The notes below the pieces were generated by a model. It was given only the letters and a program-made list of their open reading frames with translations. It ran no database searches and was not told the origin of the DNA. From NCBI GenBank assembly GCA_021825865.1, contig JAKAFU010000006.1, positions 1 to 63,769 on the forward strand: a stretch of DNA of 63,769 nucleotides, given 5' to 3'. The position numbers and the translations under genes are program-made. How positions within the stretch are numbered: the stretch's first letter is position 1; each line of letters starts with the position of its first letter. Source of the DNA: a bacterium (GTDB lineage Bacteria > SZUA-79 > Acidulodesulfobacterales > Acidulodesulfobacteraceae). Positions 43,600-52,651 of the stretch are shown one piece after another.

Positions 43600-44587
43600 C
43601 GTAATACCCCTCTTTTTCTAATGGAATAGATGAAATTAATTTTACCGCGAACTGATTTTGCATTTTGCCCGGATAAGCTAAATATTTTGGAATATTTTCT
43701 ACCCTTACGACCAATGGTTCAACAATCTGCTTATCTAAAATCAGAACGTCGCCCTCTTTTATATTTAAAAAATCTCTTGTTTTTATTTCTGTTCTGCCCA
43801 GTTCAACCCTTAAATTAAGTTCAGATTCTTTTAATCTTGCTTTAAATCTTTCTATCCATCTGGAATCAACCTCAAGCTGTTCGCTCTGAAAACCGCTGTA
43901 CAATTTTTCTTTAACAGGTTCAATCATCGAATAAGGCAGGCATATCATAAATCTTGAAACGGCGCCTTCAATATCTACTTCAAATCTGTTTACTATAACT
44001 ACTTCGGTAGGTGTTACAATCGTTGCAAACTGAGGATTAATTTCGCTTCTTTGAAATTCCAGTTCAACAGGACTCACAGGTTTCCATGCCTCTGTAATAT
44101 CGGCAAAAGCCATATCTATAACTTTTTTTATAAGCCTGTTTTCTATAGGAGAAAAATCTCTGCCTTCCACTTTAACATGCAGGTCGGTATTTCCGCCGAA
44201 AAAAATATCTATAAGATTATAAACAAGTCTTGCATCAAGAACAAATATCCCAAATCCGCGAAGCGGCGGCATTTTAAAAATCGTAAGACTTGTCGGAAGC
44301 GGTATATTTTTTAAAAATTCTCCAAATTTTTGCATATCGACTGAAGTCCAAGTTACTTCGGCAACCTTTCTTAATGTTGAAGTCAAGTCATTCCTGAGAA
44401 GCCTTGCAAATCTTTCATTAATAATTTCAAGGGTAGGCATTCTGCCGCGGACTATTCTGTCCTGCGAAGTCAAGTCGTAGTTTCTGACGCCGCCGGCCTC
44501 TTCAGGTTTTTTTTCTGCCTCTATAGTCCCGGAGGATATACCTCTTAACAGCGCATTAACCTCTTCCTGTGATAAGACGTCAGCCAT
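43586..44587 (-). CDS. fliM: Flagellar motor switch protein FliM
   Basis: A 333-residue FliM. The N-terminal CheY-binding peptide is LSQEEVNALL. The middle CheC-like domain has PTLEIINERFARLLRNDLTS and VLDARLVYNLIDIFFGG; the C-terminal SpoA domain has LRVELGRTEIKTRDFLNI. It carries the CheY-P signal to FliG in the C-ring. No Shine-Dalgarno is seen; a TATAAT box ends exactly 6 bases before the ATG. A 232-base repeat-rich spacer separates it from fliL. Confidence 0.97.
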   Translation of the reverse strand: MADVLSQEEVNALLRGISSGTIEAEKKPEEAGGVRNYDLTSQDRIVRGRMPTLEIINERFARLLRNDLTSTLRKVAEVTWTSVDMQKFGEFLKNIPLPTSLTIFKMPPLRGFGIFVLDARLVYNLIDIFFGGNTDLHVKVEGRDFSPIENRLIKKVIDMAFADITEAWKPVSPVELEFQRSEINPQFATIVTPTEVVIVNRFEVDIEGAVSRFMICLPYSMIEPVKEKLYSGFQSEQLEVDSRWIERFKARLKESELNLRVELGRTEIKTRDFLNIKEGDVLILDKQIVEPLVVRVENIPKYLAYPGKMQNQFAVKLISSIPLEKEGYYDESD

Positions 44588-44599
44588 AAAATGATTATA
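44585..44599 (-). promoter_or_regulatory. TATAAT-N6-ATG at fliM (possible leaderless start)
   Basis: On the minus strand TATAAT (44599-44594) is followed by CATTTT and the fliM ATG at 44587. Spacing is identical to that at motB and at the ORF at 5152-5544. No -35 is evident. Confidence 0.3.
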
Positions 44600-44819
44600 T
44601 AATTATATTAAATTTTAGATAGATAGTTATTCAGTCAGTTATTTATTAAGTTATTTAAATTATTTAAGTTATTTAATCAATTATTTAAATCAGTTAGTTA
44701 AATTCGCCGGTTAATCAGTTATTGGGTTATTTGTTTATTTAATTAGTTAATTATTTATATATTTTTTATTCTTTATATCGATTAAATATATTTATTTAAT
44801 TTAATCCGTCTTACTTAAA

Positions 44820-45362
44820 TTACTGCACTAAATAATTATTAAAATAAACACTTACCACTTGCCCATGTCCTAAAATTCTGTTAAGACTTCTTGCTATCTG
44901 GTGTCTTAAGGCGGTTATTCCGGCAGGTGTGTTAATTTCGTGAGATGTTTTTGAGCTTAGTATCATAATTATGCTGTTTCTAATTTGAGGAGTAAGCTGC
45001 TTAAAAAGCGACTGGTTTCCGCCGGGTTTCAGTTCCACGGTTATAGAAGCTTTAACATAGCTTGAAGAATTTTTATTTGCAAGATTTGTCAAAAAAGGTT
45101 TAAGTTCGAACATTGGTCCGGGCATAATATTTTTTCTGACGTTAATAGCGTTGCTTACAGCTTTGCCGGAAGGTTTGGCTAAAATAAAATGGTAAGCGGC
45201 AAATCCGCCTCCCAGTAAAAAAAGCAAAGGTACTATTATAAATATAATTTTTTTAAATCCGGATTTTTTCTTAATTTTTTTAGAATCTAAACCGGCGATA
45301 GAGGAAAGTTCCGCATCCTCTCCGCCCAGCTCTTTATTAGCCGTTTGCTTTTCTCCAGCCAT
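44820..45362 (-). CDS. fliL: Flagellar basal-body-associated protein FliL
   Basis: A 180-residue FliL. A single membrane helix (IIFIIVPLLFLLGGGFAAYHF) near residue 45 is followed by the periplasmic domain with FELKPFLTNLAN, ASITVELKPG and the C-terminal LNRILGHGQVVSVYFNNYLVQ. FliL surrounds the stator and supports torque. The start is taken at ATG 45362 with GGGAGGAA upstream; a TTG at 45371 lies too close to that site. A sigma-54 promoter is found 169 bases upstream. Confidence 0.9.
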   Translation of the reverse strand: MAGEKQTANKELGGEDAELSSIAGLDSKKIKKKSGFKKIIFIIVPLLFLLGGGFAAYHFILAKPSGKAVSNAINVRKNIMPGPMFELKPFLTNLANKNSSSYVKASITVELKPGGNQSLFKQLTPQIRNSIIMILSSKTSHEINTPAGITALRHQIARSLNRILGHGQVVSVYFNNYLVQ

Positions 45363-45530
45363 TATTTGCAATTCCTCCCGATAAAATATATTTTATAATG
45401 TTATTATATAATTTATCTTATATAATTAAATCTTATTATGCAATCTATAACTATTATTATATAATCTACAGCATATATTATGCAATTTATAGCACATATT
45501 ATTATACAATCTGCAGCTTCACTGTATATA

Positions 45531-45546
45531 AGCAATAATTATGCCA
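45531..45546 (-). promoter_or_regulatory. Sigma-54 promoter of fliL
   Basis: On the minus strand TGGCATAATTATTGCT has the exact GG-N10-GC spacing. Predicted start is near 45520, giving a leader of about 158 bases before the ATG at 45362. Confidence 0.8.
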
Positions 45547-45592
45547 TCAATGAAGGATAATGTATAGTGAATAATAAAAGGCATATAAAAAA

Positions 45593-45754
45593 AGGTATCT
45601 GATTTATTTAATAACGTACTGTTGCTTATACTTGCAGGTTTTTATTATATTTAAAAAAGGTAAATAAGTATATATGATTTATTTAATAATCTATACTTCT
45701 TTATATCTCTTCTATACGTCATCATTTGTAATAATGTAAATAAATCAGATACCT
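45593..45754. repeat. 18-bp perfect inverted repeat, 162 bp end to end
   Basis: AGGTATCTGATTTATTTA (45593-45610) and its exact complement (45737-45754) flank 126 AT-rich bases that also contain a partial third copy (TGATTTATTTAATA near 45675). No ORF and no target-site duplication is seen. It resembles a MITE-like or hairpin element. Confidence 0.6.
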
Positions 45755-45794
45755 GTATAAGTTTCATTTATAAAAATGTCATAATTTTGACAGC

Positions 45795-45891
45795 ACTTAT
45801 TTTGTTTTCTTATTTACCTGCTCTATTAGACAGATTACCTAAGGTAGCATCAGGATTAGACGTACTTATTTTGTTTTCTTATTTACCTGCT
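45795..45891. repeat. 28-bp exact direct repeat duplicating the motE-like gene tail
   Basis: Segments 45795-45822 and 45864-45891 are identical over 28 bases (ACTTATTTTGTTTTCTTA, then TTTACCTGCT). The second copy includes the last codons and stop (45879-45881) of the motE-like gene; the first lies 69 bases further downstream. Confidence 0.95.
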
Positions 45892-46346
45892 ATGCTGTTA
45901 GTAAAAAAAACTGCCGATTTTGTATTCATGCGAGATATTATAGACGAAGCGGTTTTAGGATTCATGCTTGACAGAATATAAACGGCTAGATGCTTGTTTA
46001 TATGCGGAAGAATTGCGGCTGCTTTTCTTGGGCTCATAGATGAATATATGGCAATAAGACCTTTAATCTTAGATTTCTTAAAAGCTTTAGCGGCGCTTAT
46101 TTTAGTTTCAATGCTCTTTAATTCGTTCAATTCTGTTTTAATCTGTTCTTTTAAAATCTGGATTTTAGACTGCTCTGCCGTCAATTTAGATGCGTAAACA
46201 TTACCTGCGCTAAAATAGAGCTGAAATAAAAAAAGGAGTAAAAAAGCGAATAAAAAAAAAGAAAAAAAAAGAGCGTATCTAACTAAAGTTTGTTTAATTA
46301 AAAAATAAATATTTAAGCTCAATCCTGTCAACCTGCTGTTTTCCAT
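45879..46346 (-). CDS. MotE-like protein (membrane anchor, coiled coil, MgtE-N domain)
   Basis: A 155-residue protein. A membrane helix (ALFFSFFLFAFLLLFLFQLYF) near residues 25-47 is followed by a coiled coil (KIQILKEQIKTELNELKSIE) and a C-terminal MgtE-N-like domain: LIAIYSSMSPRKAAAILPHI, then YILSSMNPKTASSIISRMNT. This is the layout of MotE-type flagellar chaperones that act on stator or periplasmic motor proteins. It lies between fliJ and fliL. The last three codons and the stop lie in a duplicated 28-bp segment, so the C-terminus may have been reshaped. Confidence 0.8.
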   Translation of the reverse strand: MENSRLTGLSLNIYFLIKQTLVRYALFFSFFLFAFLLLFLFQLYFSAGNVYASKLTAEQSKIQILKEQIKTELNELKSIETKISAAKAFKKSKIKGLIAIYSSMSPRKAAAILPHINKHLAVYILSSMNPKTASSIISRMNTKSAVFFTNSIAGK

Positions 46347-46411
46347 AATTAATAATTAATAAGAACGGAATATTAAGATATAATGTTAATAAGTCAGCGG
46401 TCGGTAATTAC

Positions 46412-46849
46412 TCAGTTCCGCCGTGAATTATACTGATTTGACGTTAAATCGTCCAAGAGCATTTCTTCTTTTTTGATTGAATTTAATTTATCTATAACGA
46501 GATATTTTTCTTTTAATTTATTAATTTTTTCAAATTCTATTTTAGATTTCAAAAGCGCAAGCCTTTTTTTTTCTAATTCTTTTTCTATAATATCTTTTTC
46601 TTTCAGAGTCTGATTTAAAGCGCTTAGCAATGCATTATATCCGCTTTCAAGTACCATAAAATCATTTATGGATGAAACAGCCGCGGTGCTGTCCGGATAA
46701 TGAGATTTATAATCTTCTATTTTATTTTTAATATTATTTATGGTCAGATTAACTTTCAGATACTCTTTCTGGACCTTTGAAAACTCCACATAAAGTTTAT
46801 TTTCGATTAATTTTCTATAGTCTAAAACATTTTCAAATTTAAAAGGCAT
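46412..46849 (-). CDS. fliJ: Flagellar export protein FliJ
   Basis: A 145-residue, almost entirely coiled-coil protein. It begins with FKFENVLDYRKLIENKLYVE, the standard FliJ opening, and ends in a basic/charged helix. FliJ is the stalk of the FliH-FliI ATPase and recycles chaperones. It normally follows fliI, but here it stands between fliK and the motE-like gene, with no fliI in the window. Confidence 0.85.
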   Translation of the reverse strand: MPFKFENVLDYRKLIENKLYVEFSKVQKEYLKVNLTINNIKNKIEDYKSHYPDSTAAVSSINDFMVLESGYNALLSALNQTLKEKDIIEKELEKKRLALLKSKIEFEKINKLKEKYLVIDKLNSIKKEEMLLDDLTSNQYNSRRN

Positions 46850-47006
46850 AATAGATTTTTATATTTATATGTAATTTTTATATTTATATTTAATTTATAA
46901 GGCATAATAAATTAGTATAGTTACATTTATATTATTGCGATATACAGCTTTGGATTATTTTTCCGGTTATACGGGTTATATTAAGCTCAGCTGCACTTAA
47001 ACTTTA

Positions 47007-49286
47007 TTAGACAAAATAATCAATAACCGAATTGCCGCGCATGAGCGGCAGCGCCCCGCCGCGATTAATTGCGCCGCCTGATATGCTGCCGCCGTCGGCA
47101 TTTTTATATCTTCTGTTTACAGAAGACGCAAAATTTTTACCGTCATCAGCAGAATAATTATCCGCAAAAGACTGAGCGCCGTTTCCGCCGCCATTACTAA
47201 ACCCTGAACTTATATTTAAATTTATAGATGTAAATCCTTGATTTTTAAGAGCATCTGTAAGATTTGACGATGAAGACTGCAGCATATTTTTCGCTTCATT
47301 GGTCTGCGTTAAAATATTAACGGCTATTAATTTATTTAAACCGTTTATACCGCTGCCGTCTGCGCCGGTAATAGAAAGATTAATTTTAATGCTGCCGAGC
47401 GAAGCCGGTTTTAATGTTATTACCGCCGACTGCATATTTTTTCTGAGCATAACGGACAGAGTGCTTGCCGTTAGCGATGCCGGACTTGTATTACCGCCCG
47501 CTGCGCTATTTATATCATTATTCAGACTTGCAGCTAATTCATTTGAAAAATTAGAACCTGAACCCGTCGTCCCGTTTCCTGCCGCGCTGCCGCCGTTTAA
47601 AGAACCTAAAGAAGCCGATGTTTGCGATAATCCGCCGTTCAGCAGGTCGTTAAACTCCGCATTTTTACCGTCAAGCAGCGTTAATTTACCGTTTTCACTG
47701 CCGTCTGAACTTAATTTGCCGGAACCTGTTACGCCGTTTAAAAAATAGGCGGCCAAATCTGACATTTTTACATTATTATTCTGTCCTGAATCTGACGATG
47801 ACGATGAATTATCACCGTAGATGCTGCCATTAGTGCTATTTTTACCGTTATTATTCTTGCCGGTGTTAATAGTGTTAATGCTGTTTAATTTTTCATTGCC
47901 GTCTTTGCCGCTTTTATTTAAAGAGGCAATATTTGATGAACTGCTGCTATTATTACCTCCGCTATAGTTATTATTAGCGTTTGCATTTTCTGCTACTATG
48001 TCAGCTGCGTTTGCAATGCTATTTTCAACGCTTTTGCCGCCGTTAATGCCGCCGGCAGAATCGGCTTTTCCTGCAGAACGGGAATTAGAACTGAGCGCAA
48101 TATTATTAACGGCGTTAATATCTGTATTGCCGGCACTTTTTATGTTTTTTAAACCGGCAGCGGCTGACGCATTATTTACTGCCGATAAATTATCCGATAC
48201 AGAAACAGAACCGTCTGCTGATTTATCGTCTGTTTTTCCATTTAACGAACCGGTGTTATAATTGCCATCAGTATTTTTGCCGTTTAATAAAACTCGGCCG
48301 TTGGACATATTGGCGGAACCGGCTGCACTTCCGCTCTTTGTATCGGCAAGAGCAGTATCGCTATTGCCGGAAATATTGCCGTTTATATCTGAACTGCTTT
48401 CAGTTTTACCTTTATTGCCGGCTAAACCTGCGCTGTTTTCGGCACTTGAAGTCGAAGTTTTACCGTCTGCCCTGCTTTTACCGTTTATGCCTTCTGTATT
48501 AATATAAACGGCATTTTTTGTATCTTTTTTGCCGATTACAGACGAACCGTTAAGATTGTCGGCGTTATAACTGCTATTATTATCTGCGGTCTGTCCGCTG
48601 CCGCCGCTATTTGCAGTATCAGACTCTGATGCAGCGCCATTCCCGTTAAATGAATTATTATTATTTATAACCCCGGGAGCAGATGCGCCAAGCGGTGCAT
48701 AACCGTTCTGCATAGCGGTTAAAACAGTTGAAACAGTGCTGCTCGGCGAAATTTCATTTTTATTATCTGCAGCGCTGACGCCTGAAACATCGCTATTAGA
48801 GTCTGACTGAGCCGATAAACCGGCTTCTCCTGTGCCGTTTTGTACCGATGCGGCAGTACTTTGACTTTGCTGCTCTATCGTCGTTTCGGAAGGAGAAAGA
48901 GCGCCTGAATTGGCAATACCTGAAACTCCTTCGGCGTATGGCGATGATGCACCGTATGCGCCGCCGTAAACTGCGGAAGCGGAAGTACCGGCTTCTGAGG
49001 ATTCATTATTTAATATACTGTTCACACCCGCAGTTTCAGACGGATAATTAACACCTGCAGATAAACCCGGTGCAGCTGCTGAACTTGCGGAAACGGAAAC
49101 ATTATCTGAAGGCGTCATGTCAGTATTGAAACTGCTAAGAATACTGCCGAATTCTGAAACCGCAGGCGAACCGGCATACGATAGCGCTGTCAAGGACATA
49201 TCCAGCGCAGGCGAACCGGCAAAAATATCCGGCAGAACCGAACCTGCAACACCTGCTGCTGCCTGTAATATATTAAAATTATTCAT
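47007..49286 (-). CDS. fliK: Flagellar hook-length control protein FliK
   Basis: A 759-residue protein. The first ~600 residues are low-complexity (Ser, Asn, Gly, Ala), fitting the secreted ruler part, and include many short degenerate repeats. The C-terminal Flg_hook domain is clear: LSVMLRKNMQSAVITLKPAS, LGSIKINLSITG, NEAKNMLQSSSSNLTDALKN and GFTSINLNIS. FliK measures the hook and triggers the FlhB switch. It is longer than enteric FliK (about 400), in line with a longer ruler. A (CTTG)4 repeat lies 118 bases upstream of its ATG. Confidence 0.92.
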   Translation of the reverse strand: MNNFNILQAAAGVAGSVLPDIFAGSPALDMSLTALSYAGSPAVSEFGSILSSFNTDMTPSDNVSVSASSAAAPGLSAGVNYPSETAGVNSILNNESSEAGTSASAVYGGAYGASSPYAEGVSGIANSGALSPSETTIEQQSQSTAASVQNGTGEAGLSAQSDSNSDVSGVSAADNKNEISPSSTVSTVLTAMQNGYAPLGASAPGVINNNNSFNGNGAASESDTANSGGSGQTADNNSSYNADNLNGSSVIGKKDTKNAVYINTEGINGKSRADGKTSTSSAENSAGLAGNKGKTESSSDINGNISGNSDTALADTKSGSAAGSANMSNGRVLLNGKNTDGNYNTGSLNGKTDDKSADGSVSVSDNLSAVNNASAAAGLKNIKSAGNTDINAVNNIALSSNSRSAGKADSAGGINGGKSVENSIANAADIVAENANANNNYSGGNNSSSSSNIASLNKSGKDGNEKLNSINTINTGKNNNGKNSTNGSIYGDNSSSSSDSGQNNNVKMSDLAAYFLNGVTGSGKLSSDGSENGKLTLLDGKNAEFNDLLNGGLSQTSASLGSLNGGSAAGNGTTGSGSNFSNELAASLNNDINSAAGGNTSPASLTASTLSVMLRKNMQSAVITLKPASLGSIKINLSITGADGSGINGLNKLIAVNILTQTNEAKNMLQSSSSNLTDALKNQGFTSINLNISSGFSNGGGNGAQSFADNYSADDGKNFASSVNRRYKNADGGSISGGAINRGGALPLMRGNSVIDYFV

Positions 49287-49403
49287 AATTTTTTATTTTT
49301 ATCAGATTATTTGCCAACAATTTATCTGCTTCTTTATTTAGTTTCCTATTTCTTTAATGACTAATTTATTTATTGTTTGCTTATTTAATTCTTCATCTAT
49401 TTA

Positions 49404-49421
49404 CTTGCTTGCTTGCTTGCT
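49404..49421. repeat. (CTTG)4 tetranucleotide tract upstream of fliK
   Basis: CTTGCTTGCTTGCTTGCT is four and a half perfect tetranucleotide units in the flgE-fliK spacer. It lies outside any coding frame. Such tracts can change length by slippage. Confidence 0.85.
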
Positions 49422-49506
49422 AATTGAAGATTTACTTAATTATTTATTTGCTTCTTTATTTATTTTATTTATATTACATTATATTGTTAATTATTAATTT
49501 TCATAA

Positions 49507-51294
49507 TTACGCAACTGCCTGCTCAAGAGATGTTAACATTGCGTTTTCCGTAGTCAGCACCTTTGAGTTTGCGACATAAGCGTTCTGGGCTATTATCATG
49601 TCGGTAAATTGGCTTGATATATTAACGTTAGACTGTTCCAATGCAGAATCTGTTATATAGCCGAAATTACCGGTCTGTGCCGTACCTATTGCCGGCTGTC
49701 CCGAAGCATAGCTCTGTGAATAGAGACTATTACCCTCAGATACTAAACCTGTAGGAGCAATAAAATTGGCAAGAGCAACCTGATATAAATATTTTGTCTG
49801 TCCGTTTGAAAACAAACCTGTTATCCTCCCTGATTTATCAACCGTAAAACTCGTGAGTGTTCCGGTAGAATAGCCGTTTTGAATAAAAGAAGTGGTAGCG
49901 GAGTCAGCGGCATATTGAGTAAGATTGTCCAAATTAAGAGCAACGGTCAACGGGGAAGTAGCGCCGTCAGGAAGCGTTCCGGTTGATGTTACATAAGGAG
50001 GAACATCAGATAGTGTAAGCGATTGCCCTGTTAAAATTTGACCGCTCGAATTAAATGTTATATTTGAGCCGCTATCCGCTGTCGGATTTAACGAAGGTCT
50101 TTCAGCGGCTGTTCCATTAATTGAATAATAAGTATTCCACGCTCCGGACGTTGAACCGTCAGGCGCAAAAGTAACAGTCAAAGGCAAGGCATTGCCAAGA
50201 GAATCGTAAACGTTAATCGTTGTAGAATAATAATCCTGCACCGGACCGACAAGGACAGAACCGCCAGCTTTGAATGGATAAGTGGTATCTCCTGCAGGCA
50301 TTGCATTAGAAAGATTTACTGTGCTAGTTGACGAACTGACGCTCGCTACGGTATTTAAGAACTGATACGCGCTTGGATTAGCTGTTGACGATGATGTAGC
50401 TTCAATCTGCATATCGTCACCGGCTACAATTCCCTTCGGGGATGCAACGCCAAGAGCTTGTTGAGAAATTGCAGTGTTTTGAAGAACCGAGGAAGTCAGC
50501 GGAGATGATAATATTACAGCAGTTACTGTAGAACTTTGCGGTAATGCAGCCGGAGTATAATCTGTTCCGTTAACATCATATTCACTAACGTTGTAAAGAT
50601 TTGTAGTTCCGTCGCCGTTACCTATTAAAAGACTTGCGGGGGCATCTCCCGTGTTTCCTTTATATGTCATACCGCTTACATTGATAGCCGAAGACGATGT
50701 ATTGCCGGTTCCAGCCGAATAGTTTCCTGTAATATAACCTCCCATAAAATCTCCTGTTGTCGTAGTAGGAGAAATCTGCGGCGATATATTCGAATCCAGA
50801 TTTGCCGTTAATGTCGCCGTAGTCGTTGCTTTCGGTGCTATCGCTCCGGTATTAAGGCTTATAGGCTGCGGAGAACCTGAAGAAGCTACTCCTGAAGAAC
50901 TCAAAGGATAACCCTGAACTACATTCCCCGTCGGGTCAACAATATTTCCGCTGGCGTTCTCTGAAAACTGTCCGTTTCTCGTATAATATGTGCTTCCGTT
51001 AGGCGCCTTCACGATAAAAAAACCGTTGCCGTCAATAGCCATATCAAGCGGATTTGACGTAGTCTGCAGAGCACCCTGTCCGAACTCCTGCTGAATAGAA
51101 TAAACATTCGTACCGAGTCCTTCCTGTGAACTTGACGTACCGCTCATGGTCTGACTCACAAGATTTTCAAAGATAGGGTCGGAAGATTTAAATCCGTCCG
51201 TATTTGAGTTGGCGATATTGTTACCTACGACTCCAAGATATGTCTGATTGGCATTTAATCCCGAAACTGCCGTAAAAAGAGCGTTAACTGACAT
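49507..51294 (-). CDS. flgE: Flagellar hook protein FlgE
   Basis: A 595-residue hook subunit. The N-terminus (ALFTAVSGLNANQTYLGVVG, NNIANSNTDGFKSSDP) and NPLDMAIDGNGFFIVKAPNG are canonical, as is the C-terminal QSNVNISSQFTDMIIAQNAY helix. It is larger than enteric FlgE (402) because of an extended Ser/Thr-rich outer domain in the middle. A strong AGGAAGGAG ribosome site lies about 7 bases before the ATG. It follows flgD on the same strand. Confidence 0.97.
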   Translation of the reverse strand: MSVNALFTAVSGLNANQTYLGVVGNNIANSNTDGFKSSDPIFENLVSQTMSGTSSSQEGLGTNVYSIQQEFGQGALQTTSNPLDMAIDGNGFFIVKAPNGSTYYTRNGQFSENASGNIVDPTGNVVQGYPLSSSGVASSGSPQPISLNTGAIAPKATTTATLTANLDSNISPQISPTTTTGDFMGGYITGNYSAGTGNTSSSAINVSGMTYKGNTGDAPASLLIGNGDGTTNLYNVSEYDVNGTDYTPAALPQSSTVTAVILSSPLTSSVLQNTAISQQALGVASPKGIVAGDDMQIEATSSSTANPSAYQFLNTVASVSSSTSTVNLSNAMPAGDTTYPFKAGGSVLVGPVQDYYSTTINVYDSLGNALPLTVTFAPDGSTSGAWNTYYSINGTAAERPSLNPTADSGSNITFNSSGQILTGQSLTLSDVPPYVTSTGTLPDGATSPLTVALNLDNLTQYAADSATTSFIQNGYSTGTLTSFTVDKSGRITGLFSNGQTKYLYQVALANFIAPTGLVSEGNSLYSQSYASGQPAIGTAQTGNFGYITDSALEQSNVNISSQFTDMIIAQNAYVANSKVLTTENAMLTSLEQAVA

Positions 51295-51440
51295 ACTGAT
51301 ATCTCCTTCCTAAAATATTTTTAATTTATATTTTCTATATTTTATAAACATATAATATAATATACCATAACTATATTATATTATATCATAATCATAGTAT
51401 ATTACATTATAAAATTACACATATTTATATTATAATTATG

Positions 51441-51468
51441 TTAATTGCAATGAGCTCATCGCAATTAA
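51441..51468. promoter_or_regulatory. 28-bp near-perfect palindrome between flgD and flgE
   Basis: TTAATTGCAATGAG is followed directly by CTCATCGCAATTAA; the two 14-base arms are complementary except at one position. It lies in the flgD-flgE spacer. There is no T-run after it on either strand, so it is not a typical terminator; a dimeric-regulator operator or an mRNA hairpin is possible. Confidence 0.55.
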
Positions 51469-51527
51469 CATTAACAAACACCATAACATCTTAACTTTTG
51501 CCATTGCACCATATCCTTAAGCATACC

Positions 51528-52277
51528 TTAGCTTATGCCCTGCACGCTTGACAGCGGTACAGTACTTCCGTTGTTAAGTTCCAGTTCAACGGCTCCGCTT
51601 TTAGAGCTCGTAATTCCGGTGACTGTGCCGCCTGTTATGGTCTGTGCGGTAATAGAAGCTCCGGATGAATTTGCTGCATTTATAGAGAACGAATAATCGC
51701 CTTCAGGTGCCTGCGTGCCTGAATTTGTAATACCGTCCCAATTGTAGCTCTGATTTCCAGCCGTTTCAGCGCCGAGATTTGTATTATATACAAGATTCCC
51801 CGATGAATTATATACATCTAAAGACGTACTTGAGGAACTTTGAGGGAGCGAATAATCTAATGCTGCCGTTCCGCTGCCGCCGTATTGCAGAGAATTTCCG
51901 CTAGCCTGCACGGTTTTCCCCACCAGATTGACGGCGTTTCCCATCGCTGCCTGATTTTCCGAAGAAACCAAACCTTTAATCGACGTGTTCATCGTGCTCA
52001 ATTCATTCATTGAATTAAACTGAGCCAGCTCTGAAATAAAACTTGTATTAGACATCGGTTCTAAAGGATTTTGATTTTGAAGTTCTTTAACCATGAGCGT
52101 CATGAAAGAACTTTCGCTGACAAGACTGTTGCTGCTGTTTGACGAAGAAGCGCTCCCGTACATATTAGTAGGAACCGACGGATTTGCAGTCTGAGAAGAC
52201 GAGGAAGCCGGAATGCTTGATGATGAAGCAGTGCTTGAAGCCGCCGCTCCAGACCCAAATATATTATTTACAGCCAT
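51528..52277 (-). CDS. flgD: Hook-capping scaffold protein FlgD
   Basis: A 249-residue hook cap. The N-terminal part is Ser-rich; the conserved block is SFMTLMVKELQNQNPLEPMS and TSFISELAQFNSMNELSTMN; the C-terminal half has the beta-rich FlgD domains (YNWDGITNSGTQAPEGDYSF). It guides hook subunit assembly. GGGAGGAAA precedes the ATG at 9 bases. A sigma-54 promoter 134-149 bases upstream should drive it and the genes that follow. Confidence 0.96.
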   Translation of the reverse strand: MAVNNIFGSGAAASSTASSSSIPASSSSQTANPSVPTNMYGSASSSNSSNSLVSESSFMTLMVKELQNQNPLEPMSNTSFISELAQFNSMNELSTMNTSIKGLVSSENQAAMGNAVNLVGKTVQASGNSLQYGGSGTAALDYSLPQSSSSTSLDVYNSSGNLVYNTNLGAETAGNQSYNWDGITNSGTQAPEGDYSFSINAANSSGASITAQTITGGTVTGITSSKSGAVELELNNGSTVPLSSVQGIS

Positions 52278-52651
52278 TTTCTATTTCCTCCCTGAATTAA
52301 AGACATACACTTTTTTTTGTTATATTATAACTTTCCATTAACTTCATTAACGGAAAATTTTTCCCTATTTTATGCTTTTTTTACGCGATTTTCATATCTG
52401 AATGTTATTGAGCAATATCCATGCCATACATTATTTTAACTATATTAATGCAACACATATTATTTTTATTTGTTAAAAATCGAAAATTGGGATACTTTAG
52501 ATACTAAGATACTGACACTCACAATAACTGTTATAATCCTGCAAACTTTACGGCAGCGTCTGGTAAACAAGACATGCGTTGCTGCATCATTAAAGAAATG
52601 AAAAAGCGGGTCGTACATAATTTATTCTGATTTATTACGTGTCGGGAGTGT
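52278..52651. other. Intergenic region between flrC-like gene and flgD
   Basis: 374 bases that hold the sigma-54 promoter of flgD at 52411-52426. The rest is non-coding; I see no terminator for the flrC-like gene and no repeats. Confidence 0.6.
52411..52426 (-). promoter_or_regulatory. Sigma-54 promoter of flgD
   Basis: On the minus strand TGGCATGGATATTGCT has GG and GC exactly 10 bases apart. Predicted start is near 52400, with a leader of about 123 bases before flgD. Confidence 0.82.

Larger units (their letters stand above)
45363..45878. other. Repeat-rich region between motE-like gene and fliL
   Basis: About 515 bases without a gene. It holds a sigma-54 promoter for fliL, tandem variants of TTATGCAATCTATA at 45430-45515, an 18-bp inverted repeat pair (45593-45610 and 45737-45754), and a duplicated copy of the motE-like gene tail at 45795-45822. 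Confidence 0.7.

Noticed and set aside
45787-45981. 64-residue plus-strand frame with internal repeat LILFSYLPA
   Set aside because: The internal repeat only reflects the 28-bp DNA duplication, and half of the frame is antisense to the motE-like gene.
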